Shown: piece by piece, positions 27,428-36,858 of the stretch | How the letters are laid out: each line of letters begins with the position of its first letter | How positions within the stretch are numbered: the first letter of the stretch is position 1 | DNA from: Spirochaetales bacterium | GTDB lineage: Bacteria; Spirochaetota; Spirochaetia; SZUA-6 | Reading direction: 5' to 3' | NCBI GenBank assembly: GCA_027021365.1 | Contig: JALUUM010000020.1 | Location: 62,001-126,000, forward strand | DNA length: 64,000 nucleotides | Made by a program: the position numbers and the translations under genes | Notes under the pieces: generated by a model | Seen by the model: the letters and a program-made list of their open reading frames with translations, nothing else | Databases searched by the model: none | Told to the model about the DNA's origin: nothing

Positions 27428-28120
27428 ATGAGGATACATAACCTCATGGAAGACATGGTTCTCAAAGTCGTCAACGAAATATTCGACGATGAAGAAGCCA
27501 AGAAGAGCATGGGTTTCTGTACCTGTCATCAGTGCAGGCTCGATGTTGCCTGCTATGTGTTGAACAGGTTGCCGCCGATGTATATGATTTCGAGCCGGGG
27601 GCTTGCCCATATAGAATCGGATTACCAGCACAGGGTTCAGCTGGAGGCCGATATCGTGGCGCTTGCCAGAGAAGGAATAGAGCAGGTTTCCAGTGCAAAG
27701 AGGCCCCATTTCCCCCATCAGGATGAGGAAGAGGAGGAAATGCCGGAAGGCCCCTTTTTCAACTTTCCACAGATAGTCGGCAGGATTTACAATAGTTCAA
27801 ATTTCGAGCCGGTATGCGGAATAGATGTTTCTCTCCTGTTGGGTGGCAATCTCGCAAAAATGGTAAATCCTAACTGGGAAAATCCTTATCCCATAGCCGA
27901 GAATACTACCGGGGTGTACTCTTTCTGGCCTTATCCCCTTGGGGCAGATTCAAGGGGTTTGAAAAAGGAGGTGGAGCTGGAGATAGCAATAGACGATGCC
28001 CGTTTTGAACCCTTAAGGCATTTTATCAAGCTGGAACTGGAATCGGAGGACGGTTTTCTTCAGTATCTCTCGGGAAACAGAATCTTTAATGTGGAAGATA
28101 TATACCTCGTCCCGAGGTAG
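27428..28120 (+). CDS. ComFB-domain protein with C-terminal beta domain
   Basis: A 230-residue protein. Residues 1-95 carry a ComFB (late competence) domain: NLMEDMVLKVVNEIF, CTCHQCRLDVACYVLNRLPPMYMIS with three cysteines, and a following helix. ComFB-type proteins have recently been reported to bind cyclic dinucleotides. The C-terminal half (about 115-230) looks like a carboxypeptidase-regulatory/beta-sandwich module: GRIYNSSNFEPVCGIDVSLL, MVNPNWENPYPI and TGVYSFWPYPL. I do not know this fusion. It shares direction and spacing with the small gene at 26974. Confidence 0.72.
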   Translation: MRIHNLMEDMVLKVVNEIFDDEEAKKSMGFCTCHQCRLDVACYVLNRLPPMYMISSRGLAHIESDYQHRVQLEADIVALAREGIEQVSSAKRPHFPHQDEEEEEMPEGPFFNFPQIVGRIYNSSNFEPVCGIDVSLLLGGNLAKMVNPNWENPYPIAENTTGVYSFWPYPLGADSRGLKKEVELEIAIDDARFEPLRHFIKLELESEDGFLQYLSGNRIFNVEDIYLVPR

Positions 28121-28124
28121 AGTA

Positions 28125-28415
28125 TCATTTGTAGTGTTCTGAGAATATCCTGGTATCTATTAGATAACCAGGGGTATTTTCCTCCACAAAGGAAAGTGCC
28201 TTGTGAAGTACCGATTCCCCGTGTTTCTGTGAGTTGGAGACTATGACAGCGGCAAGATGGGCAATATTCAGCTCGTCGTTTCTGTCCACCTCCGCAACGG
28301 AAAGTTTGTATCTCTGGATAAGCCTGTCCTTGATCGATTTGACAACTCTCCTCTTGTCTTTCAGTGAGTAAGCATCGGGAATTTCTATGACGAACTGAAT
28401 AACCGAGACGACCAA
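28125..28415 (-). CDS. DUF503 (YlxP-like) protein
   Basis: A 96-residue protein with the DUF503 pattern: VIQFVIEIPDAYSLKDKRRVVKSIKDRL, then KLSVAEVDRNDELNIAHLAAVIVSNS. Family members (YlxP) are often next to rbfA/nusA and may have roles in ribosome maturation; here it lies six bases after the voltage-sensor gene. The start is TTG at 28415 with no strong ribosome site. Confidence 0.85.
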   Translation of the reverse strand: MVVSVIQFVIEIPDAYSLKDKRRVVKSIKDRLIQRYKLSVAEVDRNDELNIAHLAAVIVSNSQKHGESVLHKALSFVEENTPGYLIDTRIFSEHYK

Positions 28416-28421
28416 GATATT

Positions 28422-29567
28422 TTAACCTTTCGGTAAAATATCTTGAATGTCTTTCATCTCGATGTCAAGTAGTGGCTTTTCTTCACCGGTTGAAAATTTG
28501 TCTTTCATTGGTAGGAAAACCTCGTTGTAGAGCTTTGCCACCCTGAAAACATCGTCCGCCGCATATGCACTTGGAATTTTCACTTCTAGGTTATACCCCT
28601 TTTCAGACATTCCCCTCTCTATGATATGAAGCGGATCCGTTACCGTAATGGCGAAGTGCGGGCTGTAAAAAACAAGGAATGCCACAACAGTCAAAAGAAC
28701 GATGATAAAGAATATTATATTTTGCAGTGAACTGGCAACGGATACTATTCTCGAATCGAAAAAGAGCTCGAGGCCATCTTTTGCAAAGTAACTGTAATCT
28801 CCGGGTCCGAAATTCTCCGCATAGTATCCGTTACCATACCTGCTATAGATAGTTTTCCCGTCCTTTTTTACAACGAGCAGAGTATCTGTGAACATATCTG
28901 CATTCTCCAGAGCCCTGTTCAGTCCTTCATCGGACGTGGCAAGCTTATCGATTGCCTTGGCTATTTTAAGCTGTTCGCCGTAGATTCTTGACTCCACACC
29001 GGGAAGGCCAAGGCTGCTCTGAAGAATTGAAATACCCAGGAGTGAAAAGACAAGAACGGTAATACTGATCGTCGTTATATTGGCGATATGGCGCTGTGCC
29101 ATTTTTGATTCGACATACTTTATCTTCCCGAAGATCTTGACTATCCTTAGGAACCTCAAGACCCTGGCGATTCTTATTGCCTTTATAACCTTGAGGATGT
29201 TTAAAATGCCACTCACATTAACTAGGGTTGAGCCCTTAAGTAGTATTGCAATGGTTGTGGGGCCGGAATTGAACATGAGAAGCGGTACCGATGCAAAAAA
29301 ATCGATCCAACCGCGTTCTCTTATAAGGTAATGCATCGTTTTCCTGTTGACAGAGGCGTAGTAGAGCCTTACCAGAAACTCTATGGTAAAGAACAGGTCG
29401 AAGAAAAAGCCGGAGATCGATAGTTTTCTCCGTACATCCATATTCCATCCCGAAATTACTGCAAAATCTTCCAGGAACATCTGAACGAGAACGAGAAGTA
29501 TAGCGACGATCACCAGAGATTCGAAGAAGACCTTGACTCTGCTTTCTCCGTTAGAGGTATTACTCAT
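28422..29567 (-). CDS. Voltage-sensor-domain membrane protein lacking a recognisable pore, with HAMP-like linker
   Basis: A 381-residue protein. Segments at about 14-34, 52-72, 85-100 and 120-150 match S1-S4 of voltage-gated channels: S2 has FDLFFTIEFLVRL, S3 has RGWIDFFASVP, and S4 carries Lys/Arg at 126, 129, 132, 135, 138, 141 and 144. A fifth segment (160-184), about 98 extracytoplasmic residues and a sixth segment (283-303) follow. That loop has no TVGYGD filter and looks like a sensor (LLVVKKDGKTIYSRYG). A HAMP-like DPLHIIERGM stretch leads to the cytosolic tail. ATG 29567 follows a GGGGG run; it overlaps the upstream gene by a few bases. The function would be voltage or stress sensing rather than a plain channel. 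Confidence 0.75.
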   Translation of the reverse strand: MSNTSNGESRVKVFFESLVIVAILLVLVQMFLEDFAVISGWNMDVRRKLSISGFFFDLFFTIEFLVRLYYASVNRKTMHYLIRERGWIDFFASVPLLMFNSGPTTIAILLKGSTLVNVSGILNILKVIKAIRIARVLRFLRIVKIFGKIKYVESKMAQRHIANITTISITVLVFSLLGISILQSSLGLPGVESRIYGEQLKIAKAIDKLATSDEGLNRALENADMFTDTLLVVKKDGKTIYSRYGNGYYAENFGPGDYSYFAKDGLELFFDSRIVSVASSLQNIIFFIIVLLTVVAFLVFYSPHFAITVTDPLHIIERGMSEKGYNLEVKIPSAYAADDVFRVAKLYNEVFLPMKDKFSTGEEKPLLDIEMKDIQDILPKG

Positions 29568-29575
29568 ATTGCCCC

Positions 29576-30532
29576 CTACCACCCATTTTCAGCTGCAATC
29601 TTGTAAAGCTCATCGAGCATATTTATATCGAAACCGTAAAATTTATAGTTTCTTCTTGCTATATTGAACCAGCTCTTGTCGGGGGAATCAGCTCCCCTTT
29701 CGACCTTCTTCACCTCACGATAGTTCTTTCCGCGAGAGGCAAATATCGATGTCAGTCTGGCCGTTGCCTCTGTCCCCTTATCCTCGATGAAGGACAGGTT
29801 ACTGTCAAGTGCACTTTTAAGAAGTGCCTCGGGAACGTTTTTCAGTTGATTGCGGAGGATATTGAAAACCTTGTCTGTAAATTGCTTGTGAACGACACCG
29901 GATTGTATGCCTATACCTTCCGTCTTGTCCGTTACCGTAAGGAGATGCACGGAGGGCCTTAAGAGAAGGTTTGCCTTTATATAATTTTGAAGTTCTTCCT
30001 TTCCCATTTTAAGTTTTTGAACCTTGAAGAGTTCAAAGAAAATGTATTTTTTCCTCTCCATTATTTCATCTATATACCTTACTGTCAGATTTTTCTGGAA
30101 AGATGTGTAAGGTCCTGAAAAATTCTTTCTCACCTCGGGTTTGGCCATTATTCTCTTTAAGAAGGCTAGTAGTTCTTCCTTCATGCTTTCAATGTCGGTT
30201 CTTCTTTCCTCTATGAAACGAACGAATGCAAAATCAATTCTTTCCCTGATTGCCCTGTCCAATTCAGTGAAGAGAATTCTGTTGCTCTCATCGATTACCG
30301 TTTTAATAAGTATTCTGAAGATGTTTTCCCAGCTCTTGCCCGGGAAAAAATTGGCAGATGAAAGTGTCGGATACAATTGTCGTGCATTTATCCTTAGAAA
30401 TTGTACTATCTGCTCCTCTCTTTGCAGTACCGGGAGTGTTGATAGAGAAGGATTACCGAGGAGCCGCTTTATGAAACTGGAAGCCTTTTCCTCTTCGATA
30501 CTCATCAGTATATTTTCGGCTTCAAGTATCAT
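29576..30532 (-). CDS. Helical protein of unknown function
   Basis: A 318-residue cytosolic, mostly helical protein with no signal peptide or TM segment. Notable features are an Arg/Glu-rich helix (RAIRERIDFAFVRFIEERR) and a central strand-rich stretch (LLLRPSVHLLTVTDK). It ends within a few bases of the voltage-sensor protein's start, so they are probably one operon and may act together. I cannot assign a family. An internal ATG at 30505 is an alternative start. Confidence 0.62.
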   Translation of the reverse strand: MILEAENILMSIEEEKASSFIKRLLGNPSLSTLPVLQREEQIVQFLRINARQLYPTLSSANFFPGKSWENIFRILIKTVIDESNRILFTELDRAIRERIDFAFVRFIEERRTDIESMKEELLAFLKRIMAKPEVRKNFSGPYTSFQKNLTVRYIDEIMERKKYIFFELFKVQKLKMGKEELQNYIKANLLLRPSVHLLTVTDKTEGIGIQSGVVHKQFTDKVFNILRNQLKNVPEALLKSALDSNLSFIEDKGTEATARLTSIFASRGKNYREVKKVERGADSPDKSWFNIARRNYKFYGFDINMLDELYKIAAENGW

Positions 30533-30543
30533 TTACATGACTG

Positions 30544-33500
30544 ATGTTTTTCCTGTATCATTTTCCCGATTTGAAAAGGTTCTTCCTCGTATTCACCATG
30601 CTTACCTTTTTCTTGGCTACCCTTTCATCTGAGGGATGGATCTCTCCCGAAGAGGAGGCACCGAAAGCACTATTCCAATCGAAGATTGGTGATGCTGACG
30701 TAGATTTCTTCATAAACGGGTCATGGTCGACATTGCTGGGATATTCCACCGGTTTGATGCTGGGGCAGGGTATTCCCCTGATGCCCATAGATTACTTTCC
30801 CGGTGAGGTCTTGGGATTTACATATGAGAACATGCCCGATCTCACCCTCTCTGCCAGATTAATGGACAAGTACTTTCTTGAACTTTCCGTGCTTGGTGGA
30901 TTTTCTGAAAACAGCATCCTCATGGGCTACGAGGGGGATGAGAATGATGTTCTTGAGATGCTTCATATTGGAAACAGAGACATTGGCTTTGAACCTTTTC
31001 CCTATATGGATATACCGAATGCCGGTGATTCATCGATAGGTGGAGAGGCCATCTTGAGATCTGGTGAAAACAGCAGACATCACATTATTCTGCGCTACGA
31101 TTCTCAGAAACGGGAGAGTGTCAAATTCCTGGGTAAGAATCAAATTGAAGAGGAGAGGATCGGGGTAAAAAACTACATGAAAAACAGATACTTCTACCTA
31201 CCTGACAGTGAAGTAGAGAATCTTCGAGTTTACATAGCGGATCCGGCAGGTAATTTTCTTGCAAGCGATGGGAAGAAATACAGTCTCCTCGACAGCAATG
31301 AGTATGTTTTTTCGAATTCCCAGGGACTGCTCTACTTTAACAATCCTCTCGATAGACGGATACTTCTCTATTACGAAAAAAACGGAAAGCCAATAGGTGA
31401 TGTGACAATCGGAAAGGGAGGACTTCCCGGAACTGCGGCCAATATGTTCGATTTCGATAAGCCACCCATAGATTTCAACTGGGGAATCACTTATCTTGGT
31501 ACTCCGATGACTGAAAGACGCATAGAGGTCGATTCGAAAAACTGTTTTCTCCTCTACGATCCCGGCAGTTTCAATCCCTTTGCAATATCCAGCACTTACG
31601 CCATTCAGAGTGACCTCCCTGGTAGTGAAGGGGATGTAGATATTAAGCTTGTCAGGACAGGTAGCTCTAATGAAAAACTCTTTAAGGGCTACCGCGTATC
31701 GTTCAAGCTGGAAAAGGAAAAAAAGCAGTTGGTGCTTGTTCCTTCCGATGCAGGAACAAGCACCACTTCGGGGAACAGTAGCCGTTTCAGGCAATTCTTT
31801 CCGCTCCCTGACCCCGAGGGAAGAATCTACGGACCCGAAGCTTTCATGCCCGGAAAAGATGCGGACTACGAAATTATGCTTACCCTCTTGAGCCCGGTGG
31901 ACGGATATATCCTCGGAGAGGGTATTATTCCCGGTTCGGTGAAGATATTGCGAAATGGCATCGATGAGACGAGATACAAGGTCGATTATACAACCGGGGA
32001 GATAGAATTCGAAACGGAGATCTATCCTGGTGATCTAATCGAGGTAAGCTACCTGAAAGAGGGCTCTTCCTTTAATGGGGGTGACATCCTTGTCGGATGG
32101 GGGAATAAAATAGCCCTCTCGGATTACCTTTTGCTGAATCTTGGTGCTGCCCTCAGATGGAATATTCTTTCAGGCTCATACACCGAAGGCGATGAAGAGA
32201 GAAATGGTTCCTTTCTCTCCTCTGTGGGAATAGAGTATTCGAGAAAGAACGTAAATATCAACCTTAACGGTGCGGCCGGTTATTCCAATCCTGATACGAC
32301 GGGTAACTACAGGATAGATGGTATGGAAGGATCTGAGAGAGATTTGGAAATATCAGAGGAGAATGTATATCCTTCCTCCGTACCGGTTGCCCTGCCCACC
32401 GGTGTTTCAGGTATCAATGCTGATAACCGCGGGAAACTTTACTACAAGGATTACAGGAGTTACGGCCCCCTCGGATCCGTCTCGATGTACTACTATGAAG
32501 ATGCAATACCACCCGATCAGATTTATCCCTATGAGAGCGGTTCGAGAACAGGTCCCTATATTGCAGGCGGAAGTTCGGAAGGCAGGAAGGGTAAGAGTCT
32601 CGTTATGGATTATGAAATGGGAGAAACAGAAGAGTGGGTCGGCAGTTTGCTTCTCTTGAGAGATCCAGGTTACAACGATCTTTCCGATACCGATACAATA
32701 GCGGTATCCTACAGGGGATACGGTATCAGTGGTGATGTGGATCTTTACATACAGGTTGGTGAGACAGGTGAGGATTTGGATGGTGACGGAAAGCTGGATA
32801 GCGAGAAGGATGAATCCTCACCGGGGTTCAGTTTCGATGACCCATCCAGTAATGTAACCCTTTCCGTAGGTGGCGGCCCAGATAACAGGGGTAATGCCTT
32901 TATTGACAGCGAAGATACAGACGGAAACGGATTCTTGGATGCAGAGGATGTTACGCATGTCGTCTCCTCCGCTCCTGTTTCATTATCCGGTGACACGGAT
33001 TGGAAAGTGTATACCGTTCACCTGACCACGGCAGAGAGATCACTGCTTAGGAAGTGCAGGGCGATAAGGTTCCTGATAGTAAGAAAGGGAACAGGCTCCC
33101 TCAAGGGAAGAATCCTCATAGACAGGGTATCTCTGTATGGCTCGCCGTACTGGGCAGATGCGGATCCTCCGGGTAATGTTTCTGTAACCGAGATAAGAGA
33201 GGAGGATGGAAAGTATGACCCCGGTTTTTCAGGAGAATTAACCGCTCTTTTCCCGGAGGTTAAGAATACATTTCACGGAAACGGAGAAGAACAGGAGGTT
33301 CTCCAGGTTGACTGGGCTTCTATCCCCCAGGGCGGAAGCTGGTATGCAGGCAGATACTATGAGAAACCCTTTACCCCTTCTGCTTACAGAAAATTCGTTC
33401 TCTATCTCAGGCTGCCCTATGCAAATCTCGGTTCCTCTGCCTTTTTTTTCATGAAACTTCAATCGGTTTCCGGGGTTGATACGGTCGTTAACCTCCCGAT

Positions 33501-35415
33501 TACCGATAGCCCGCTGGGTAACGATTCCTCCTGGCACAGAGTTGAAGTCGATTTCAATGACGGCAGTGTAAGCATAGACGGTGAAAAAACCGAAGGGAGT
33601 ATCGAAAACTACAGTGGCGAGCCTGTATCGGGAATAAAATTCGGTATATCGGACTCTGCTGAGGGGACTCTCTATATAGATGAGTTACATCTTGAAGAAT
33701 CGGTTGGTCATCTCGGGGTGTCTCTTTCGCTGGAATCCCATTTCAAGTTTCCAGGCAATTTACTGACCATAGGAAAGTTGCCCATTCTCTCTGAAGCGGA
33801 AATCGGAGTTGCTTCTCGGTTCACGACGCCGGGTTTTTCCGCACTGTACGGTGTGGCCGGAGATGCTTTGGATTACGATTCCAATTTACACCTTAAGGGG
33901 AAACTGCTTGGAATGAATACGGTGTTCGACACGACTTTGATAGGAAGAAATGATGATATTGGCTTGCTTTTTCAACATACTCTCACCTTTCCGCTCTATA
34001 GGCTGCCCGTTAGAATCTTAGAGTCGTATACGGAGAGCTATCTTGATTATCGGTTTGTATCAACGAGAGATACGAGTGTCGAGATGAAGGCGGATGGCGT
34101 GGCAGATATCAATCTTGTATATAGTCACCTCTACAGAGAGGGAGTTTTGAGGAGAACCTGGGGTACAACGCTGGGACTCAGCGGGTGGAATCTTATAACT
34201 AGTACGCTCTCCGTGGACTTTGGGCTTGCAGAGGAGAACGGTAGTTATCCGAGAAGTACGTATCCTTCCGACTGGATTACGAGTTTTTCCTATCTCTATC
34301 CCTCCGATGTGGGAGCGGATGAGGAGAGGAGTATGAGGTTTGCCGAAACTTTAAGGATGGGTAACGAAAGAGCAGCTTCCGTTATGGATATCGATGCCGG
34401 TGTGAGAAGCTTCAATTTTCATGGGGGAACCGAGGATCGGGAGGGTACACTTGATGTTACCTTTTCTCTCCCGCTGAACGAGGGTAAATCGGGCAGCATG
34501 GGTATTTCAGTAGAACCCGCCTATAGCAGGAAGTTTAAACTGGGAAGAACACTCGTTGAGGGGAAAGATATCTGGTCGGATATTTCCGAATACGGAGACG
34601 AAATTAAAGCAAACAGCTATTTTTTCACGAATATTCCCTTCAAGGAAATATTTTCCGGTGAAACTTTGGCCGACTTTACGAGAGCCACGGCATCCTTTGG
34701 CAGTGTTAAGTACGAACCTTCATTTTCACTGCAATTTTCAAGAAATTATGGTTCGAGGATTATGGATCTGTTTCTCCCCTCGGTCACCAACTTGAGTATT
34801 GGGAGAGAGCTTTCAAGGGATTTCGATACGGTAACATCAAGTGGTTCTGCCAGTGTGGGCATAAAAAATACCGCTCTAAACCTCTTTGGCAGGATGGGTT
34901 CTTTTCCCTTTTTCGATTTTTTTTCCTCCGACGAGTACAACATCACTGCAACCTATGACATCGAGAGTGAGGATTGGAAAATAATCGATGGATTCTCACT
35001 CCTCATCGATGCCTATGTAACGCTTTCGGAGAGGAAGAGGTGGGATTCGACCTTTGAAAACAAACTCAAGGTGGATCAGACTTCTGCTGTCAGAATCGAG
35101 AATGACACAAATCTGAGCTTCCGATGGAGAGCCGATGTTCCGCCACTTATCGGACACCTCTCCTTCGGGCTCCTGGACCCCGGTGTGCTCGAGGGTATCT
35201 ACATGGAGAATGAAGAGTCCCTTCATTACTCATTTCTCCGGGACGAAGGAAAGGATCTGTTAAGGCCTGTAACGGTTACTCTTGAGCATTCAACTGCATT
35301 AAAGGTTTCTCAAAAGGGCCACATAAAGGCTTTAATCGGGCTGGGTTTCGATTATTTCGATTCGATTGTCAGGCTGTTGATAAAAGTAACTTTAGAAGGT
35401 AAAATCAGTTTTTAA
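30544..35415 (+). CDS. Very large secreted/outer-membrane protein, SprA-like features
   Basis: A 1623-residue protein with a signal peptide (basic DLKR, hydrophobic core to about residue 28). Near residue 464 is a GSVKILRNGIDE...YKVDYTTGEIEF module of the kind I recall from SprA, the T9SS translocon barrel. Two EF-hand-like calcium loops occur near residues 745 (DLDGDGKLDSEKD) and 791 (DTDGNGFLDAED), again as in SprA. The rest is alternating beta, with glycine-rich repeats and aromatic-ended strands, consistent with a large outer-membrane barrel. Whether it secretes cargo is unknown; no other T9SS gene lies here. It starts 11 bases from a divergent gene and has no visible ribosome site. Confidence 0.65.
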   Translation: MFFLYHFPDLKRFFLVFTMLTFFLATLSSEGWISPEEEAPKALFQSKIGDADVDFFINGSWSTLLGYSTGLMLGQGIPLMPIDYFPGEVLGFTYENMPDLTLSARLMDKYFLELSVLGGFSENSILMGYEGDENDVLEMLHIGNRDIGFEPFPYMDIPNAGDSSIGGEAILRSGENSRHHIILRYDSQKRESVKFLGKNQIEEERIGVKNYMKNRYFYLPDSEVENLRVYIADPAGNFLASDGKKYSLLDSNEYVFSNSQGLLYFNNPLDRRILLYYEKNGKPIGDVTIGKGGLPGTAANMFDFDKPPIDFNWGITYLGTPMTERRIEVDSKNCFLLYDPGSFNPFAISSTYAIQSDLPGSEGDVDIKLVRTGSSNEKLFKGYRVSFKLEKEKKQLVLVPSDAGTSTTSGNSSRFRQFFPLPDPEGRIYGPEAFMPGKDADYEIMLTLLSPVDGYILGEGIIPGSVKILRNGIDETRYKVDYTTGEIEFETEIYPGDLIEVSYLKEGSSFNGGDILVGWGNKIALSDYLLLNLGAALRWNILSGSYTEGDEERNGSFLSSVGIEYSRKNVNINLNGAAGYSNPDTTGNYRIDGMEGSERDLEISEENVYPSSVPVALPTGVSGINADNRGKLYYKDYRSYGPLGSVSMYYYEDAIPPDQIYPYESGSRTGPYIAGGSSEGRKGKSLVMDYEMGETEEWVGSLLLLRDPGYNDLSDTDTIAVSYRGYGISGDVDLYIQVGETGEDLDGDGKLDSEKDESSPGFSFDDPSSNVTLSVGGGPDNRGNAFIDSEDTDGNGFLDAEDVTHVVSSAPVSLSGDTDWKVYTVHLTTAERSLLRKCRAIRFLIVRKGTGSLKGRILIDRVSLYGSPYWADADPPGNVSVTEIREEDGKYDPGFSGELTALFPEVKNTFHGNGEEQEVLQVDWASIPQGGSWYAGRYYEKPFTPSAYRKFVLYLRLPYANLGSSAFFFMKLQSVSGVDTVVNLPITDSPLGNDSSWHRVEVDFNDGSVSIDGEKTEGSIENYSGEPVSGIKFGISDSAEGTLYIDELHLEESVGHLGVSLSLESHFKFPGNLLTIGKLPILSEAEIGVASRFTTPGFSALYGVAGDALDYDSNLHLKGKLLGMNTVFDTTLIGRNDDIGLLFQHTLTFPLYRLPVRILESYTESYLDYRFVSTRDTSVEMKADGVADINLVYSHLYREGVLRRTWGTTLGLSGWNLITSTLSVDFGLAEENGSYPRSTYPSDWITSFSYLYPSDVGADEERSMRFAETLRMGNERAASVMDIDAGVRSFNFHGGTEDREGTLDVTFSLPLNEGKSGSMGISVEPAYSRKFKLGRTLVEGKDIWSDISEYGDEIKANSYFFTNIPFKEIFSGETLADFTRATASFGSVKYEPSFSLQFSRNYGSRIMDLFLPSVTNLSIGRELSRDFDTVTSSGSASVGIKNTALNLFGRMGSFPFFDFFSSDEYNITATYDIESEDWKIIDGFSLLIDAYVTLSERKRWDSTFENKLKVDQTSAVRIENDTNLSFRWRADVPPLIGHLSFGLLDPGVLEGIYMENEESLHYSFLRDEGKDLLRPVTVTLEHSTALKVSQKGHIKALIGLGFDYFDSIVRLLIKVTLEGKISF

Positions 35416-35416
35416 A

Positions 35417-35445
35417 TTGGAAGTATTTTCATGAAGTGATATAAT
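35417..35445 (+). promoter_or_regulatory. Promoter of the beta-barrel gene pair
   Basis: TTGGAA (35417-35422), 17 bases, TATAAT (35440-35445), then AAGGAGG 20 bases downstream before ATG 35476. It suggests the barrel genes can be transcribed apart from the large gene upstream. Confidence 0.5.
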
Positions 35446-35475
35446 TTACAAAAGAGAAAGGCAAGGAGGTTTTAA

Positions 35476-36843
35476 ATGAACAGAATCGTGAAAGTATTTG
35501 GTACTGTTCTAATTCTAATGTTAGTTGTGTTACCGGTTTTTTCTGCCGAGACAGAGAAACCTTTCGATATGGGTATGTCTCTTGTAATCGGAACACAATC
35601 TTTCAATGAAAACGGGCAGACCGTTACGTATCAGAAGTTGAGCTTTAATCCTGATATATCCTTCGGTAAGGTTGGGATAGGGCTGAATATTACACTTCAT
35701 TACAACTTTACGGGTGGTGCCAACGGGAATGAATTCGAAATAAGGAAGGCAGACTGGGTACCGGATCCCGTTACGTTTCAGAATATTCTGGGACTCTACC
35801 TCCCACTTATAAGGTATGTGAGATACGGTGAGAAGGGCGATCCTATTTATGCAAAATTCGGTCAGATAGACGATGCAACCCTGGGTAATGGATTCATCAT
35901 GGGGAACTATTCCAACACCCTCTTTCTCCCCGAACAGAGAATATTCGGACTGAGTTTCGATATGGACGGTTCACTCTTCAACTTTCCCTATGTTGGATTT
36001 GAGTCGGTGGTAGGGAACCTTGCCCTCTTCGATGTAATAGGGATGAGGTTCTACGTAAGGCCGCTTCTCTTCCTATCCGTTCCCATAATCAAGAATATCG
36101 AGTTTGGAACTACCATAGCGGCTGATACCAATGTATTTGCCCACGAGCCGGATTACGCGACTTCTTTAGGCATCAATGCCGAGGAAGCAAAGATAACTGC
36201 ATACGGAATGGATTTCAGGCTTCCCCTGCTCTCCAATCCTGTCGTTTCCCTGGCAACATTTGGTGATATAGCCTCGATCCAGGGCAAATCGGTTGGCGGA
36301 ATGCTTGGTTTTGGCGGAAAGCTCATAAGCTTCTTCACATACGGCGCACAGCTCAGAATGCTCGGGCAGGATTTCATACCCGTCTATTTCGACGCTTCCT
36401 ATGATCTGTTCAGAACTCTGAAGTACCAGCTTATCGAGGCAGGCGGAAGTATCCCGCCGTTTGTCGGATGGTTTGCAAGCCTGGGCACATCTTTTCTCGA
36501 TGACAAGATAATATTCAATGTCAGTCTCGACGGTCCTTTCGGTGTTGTTGATAATGATCCGAATAACTACATGAATTATCCGCACCTCCGTGGTATTTTT
36601 GAGATTGCAGAGGATATACTTCCCGGTTTTTCATTCGATGCAAGTTATGACAAGAAGATGATAGCATCCTTCAGTGATCTGATAAGCCCTGAGGATGCAG
36701 TTATTCAGGCAAGGTTGAACTACAAGACGGGACCAGCGATGATCTCATTTATTTACAAGATAAAGTATGTTCCAAATGCTGGCTCGGGAGAGAATCCTTG
36801 GGAAATCACATCGGGCCTGGAAAGTTCAATACAACTCTTTTAA
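35476..36843 (+). CDS. Beta-barrel outer-membrane-type protein
   Basis: A 455-residue protein with signal peptide (cut near FSA-E). The body is alternating hydrophobic/polar beta with periodic aromatics and a C-terminal SIQLF, an outer-membrane insertion-like end with terminal Phe. The segment KFGQIDDATLGNGFIMGNYSN (about 126-146) is matched in the next gene, showing that the two barrels are paralogues. Substrate unknown. Strong ribosome site AAGGAGG. It lies 15 bases before the FecR-barrel gene. Confidence 0.72.
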   Translation: MNRIVKVFGTVLILMLVVLPVFSAETEKPFDMGMSLVIGTQSFNENGQTVTYQKLSFNPDISFGKVGIGLNITLHYNFTGGANGNEFEIRKADWVPDPVTFQNILGLYLPLIRYVRYGEKGDPIYAKFGQIDDATLGNGFIMGNYSNTLFLPEQRIFGLSFDMDGSLFNFPYVGFESVVGNLALFDVIGMRFYVRPLLFLSVPIIKNIEFGTTIAADTNVFAHEPDYATSLGINAEEAKITAYGMDFRLPLLSNPVVSLATFGDIASIQGKSVGGMLGFGGKLISFFTYGAQLRMLGQDFIPVYFDASYDLFRTLKYQLIEAGGSIPPFVGWFASLGTSFLDDKIIFNVSLDGPFGVVDNDPNNYMNYPHLRGIFEIAEDILPGFSFDASYDKKMIASFSDLISPEDAVIQARLNYKTGPAMISFIYKIKYVPNAGSGENPWEITSGLESSIQLF

Positions 36844-36858
36844 CTTTGGGAGGTTGAT

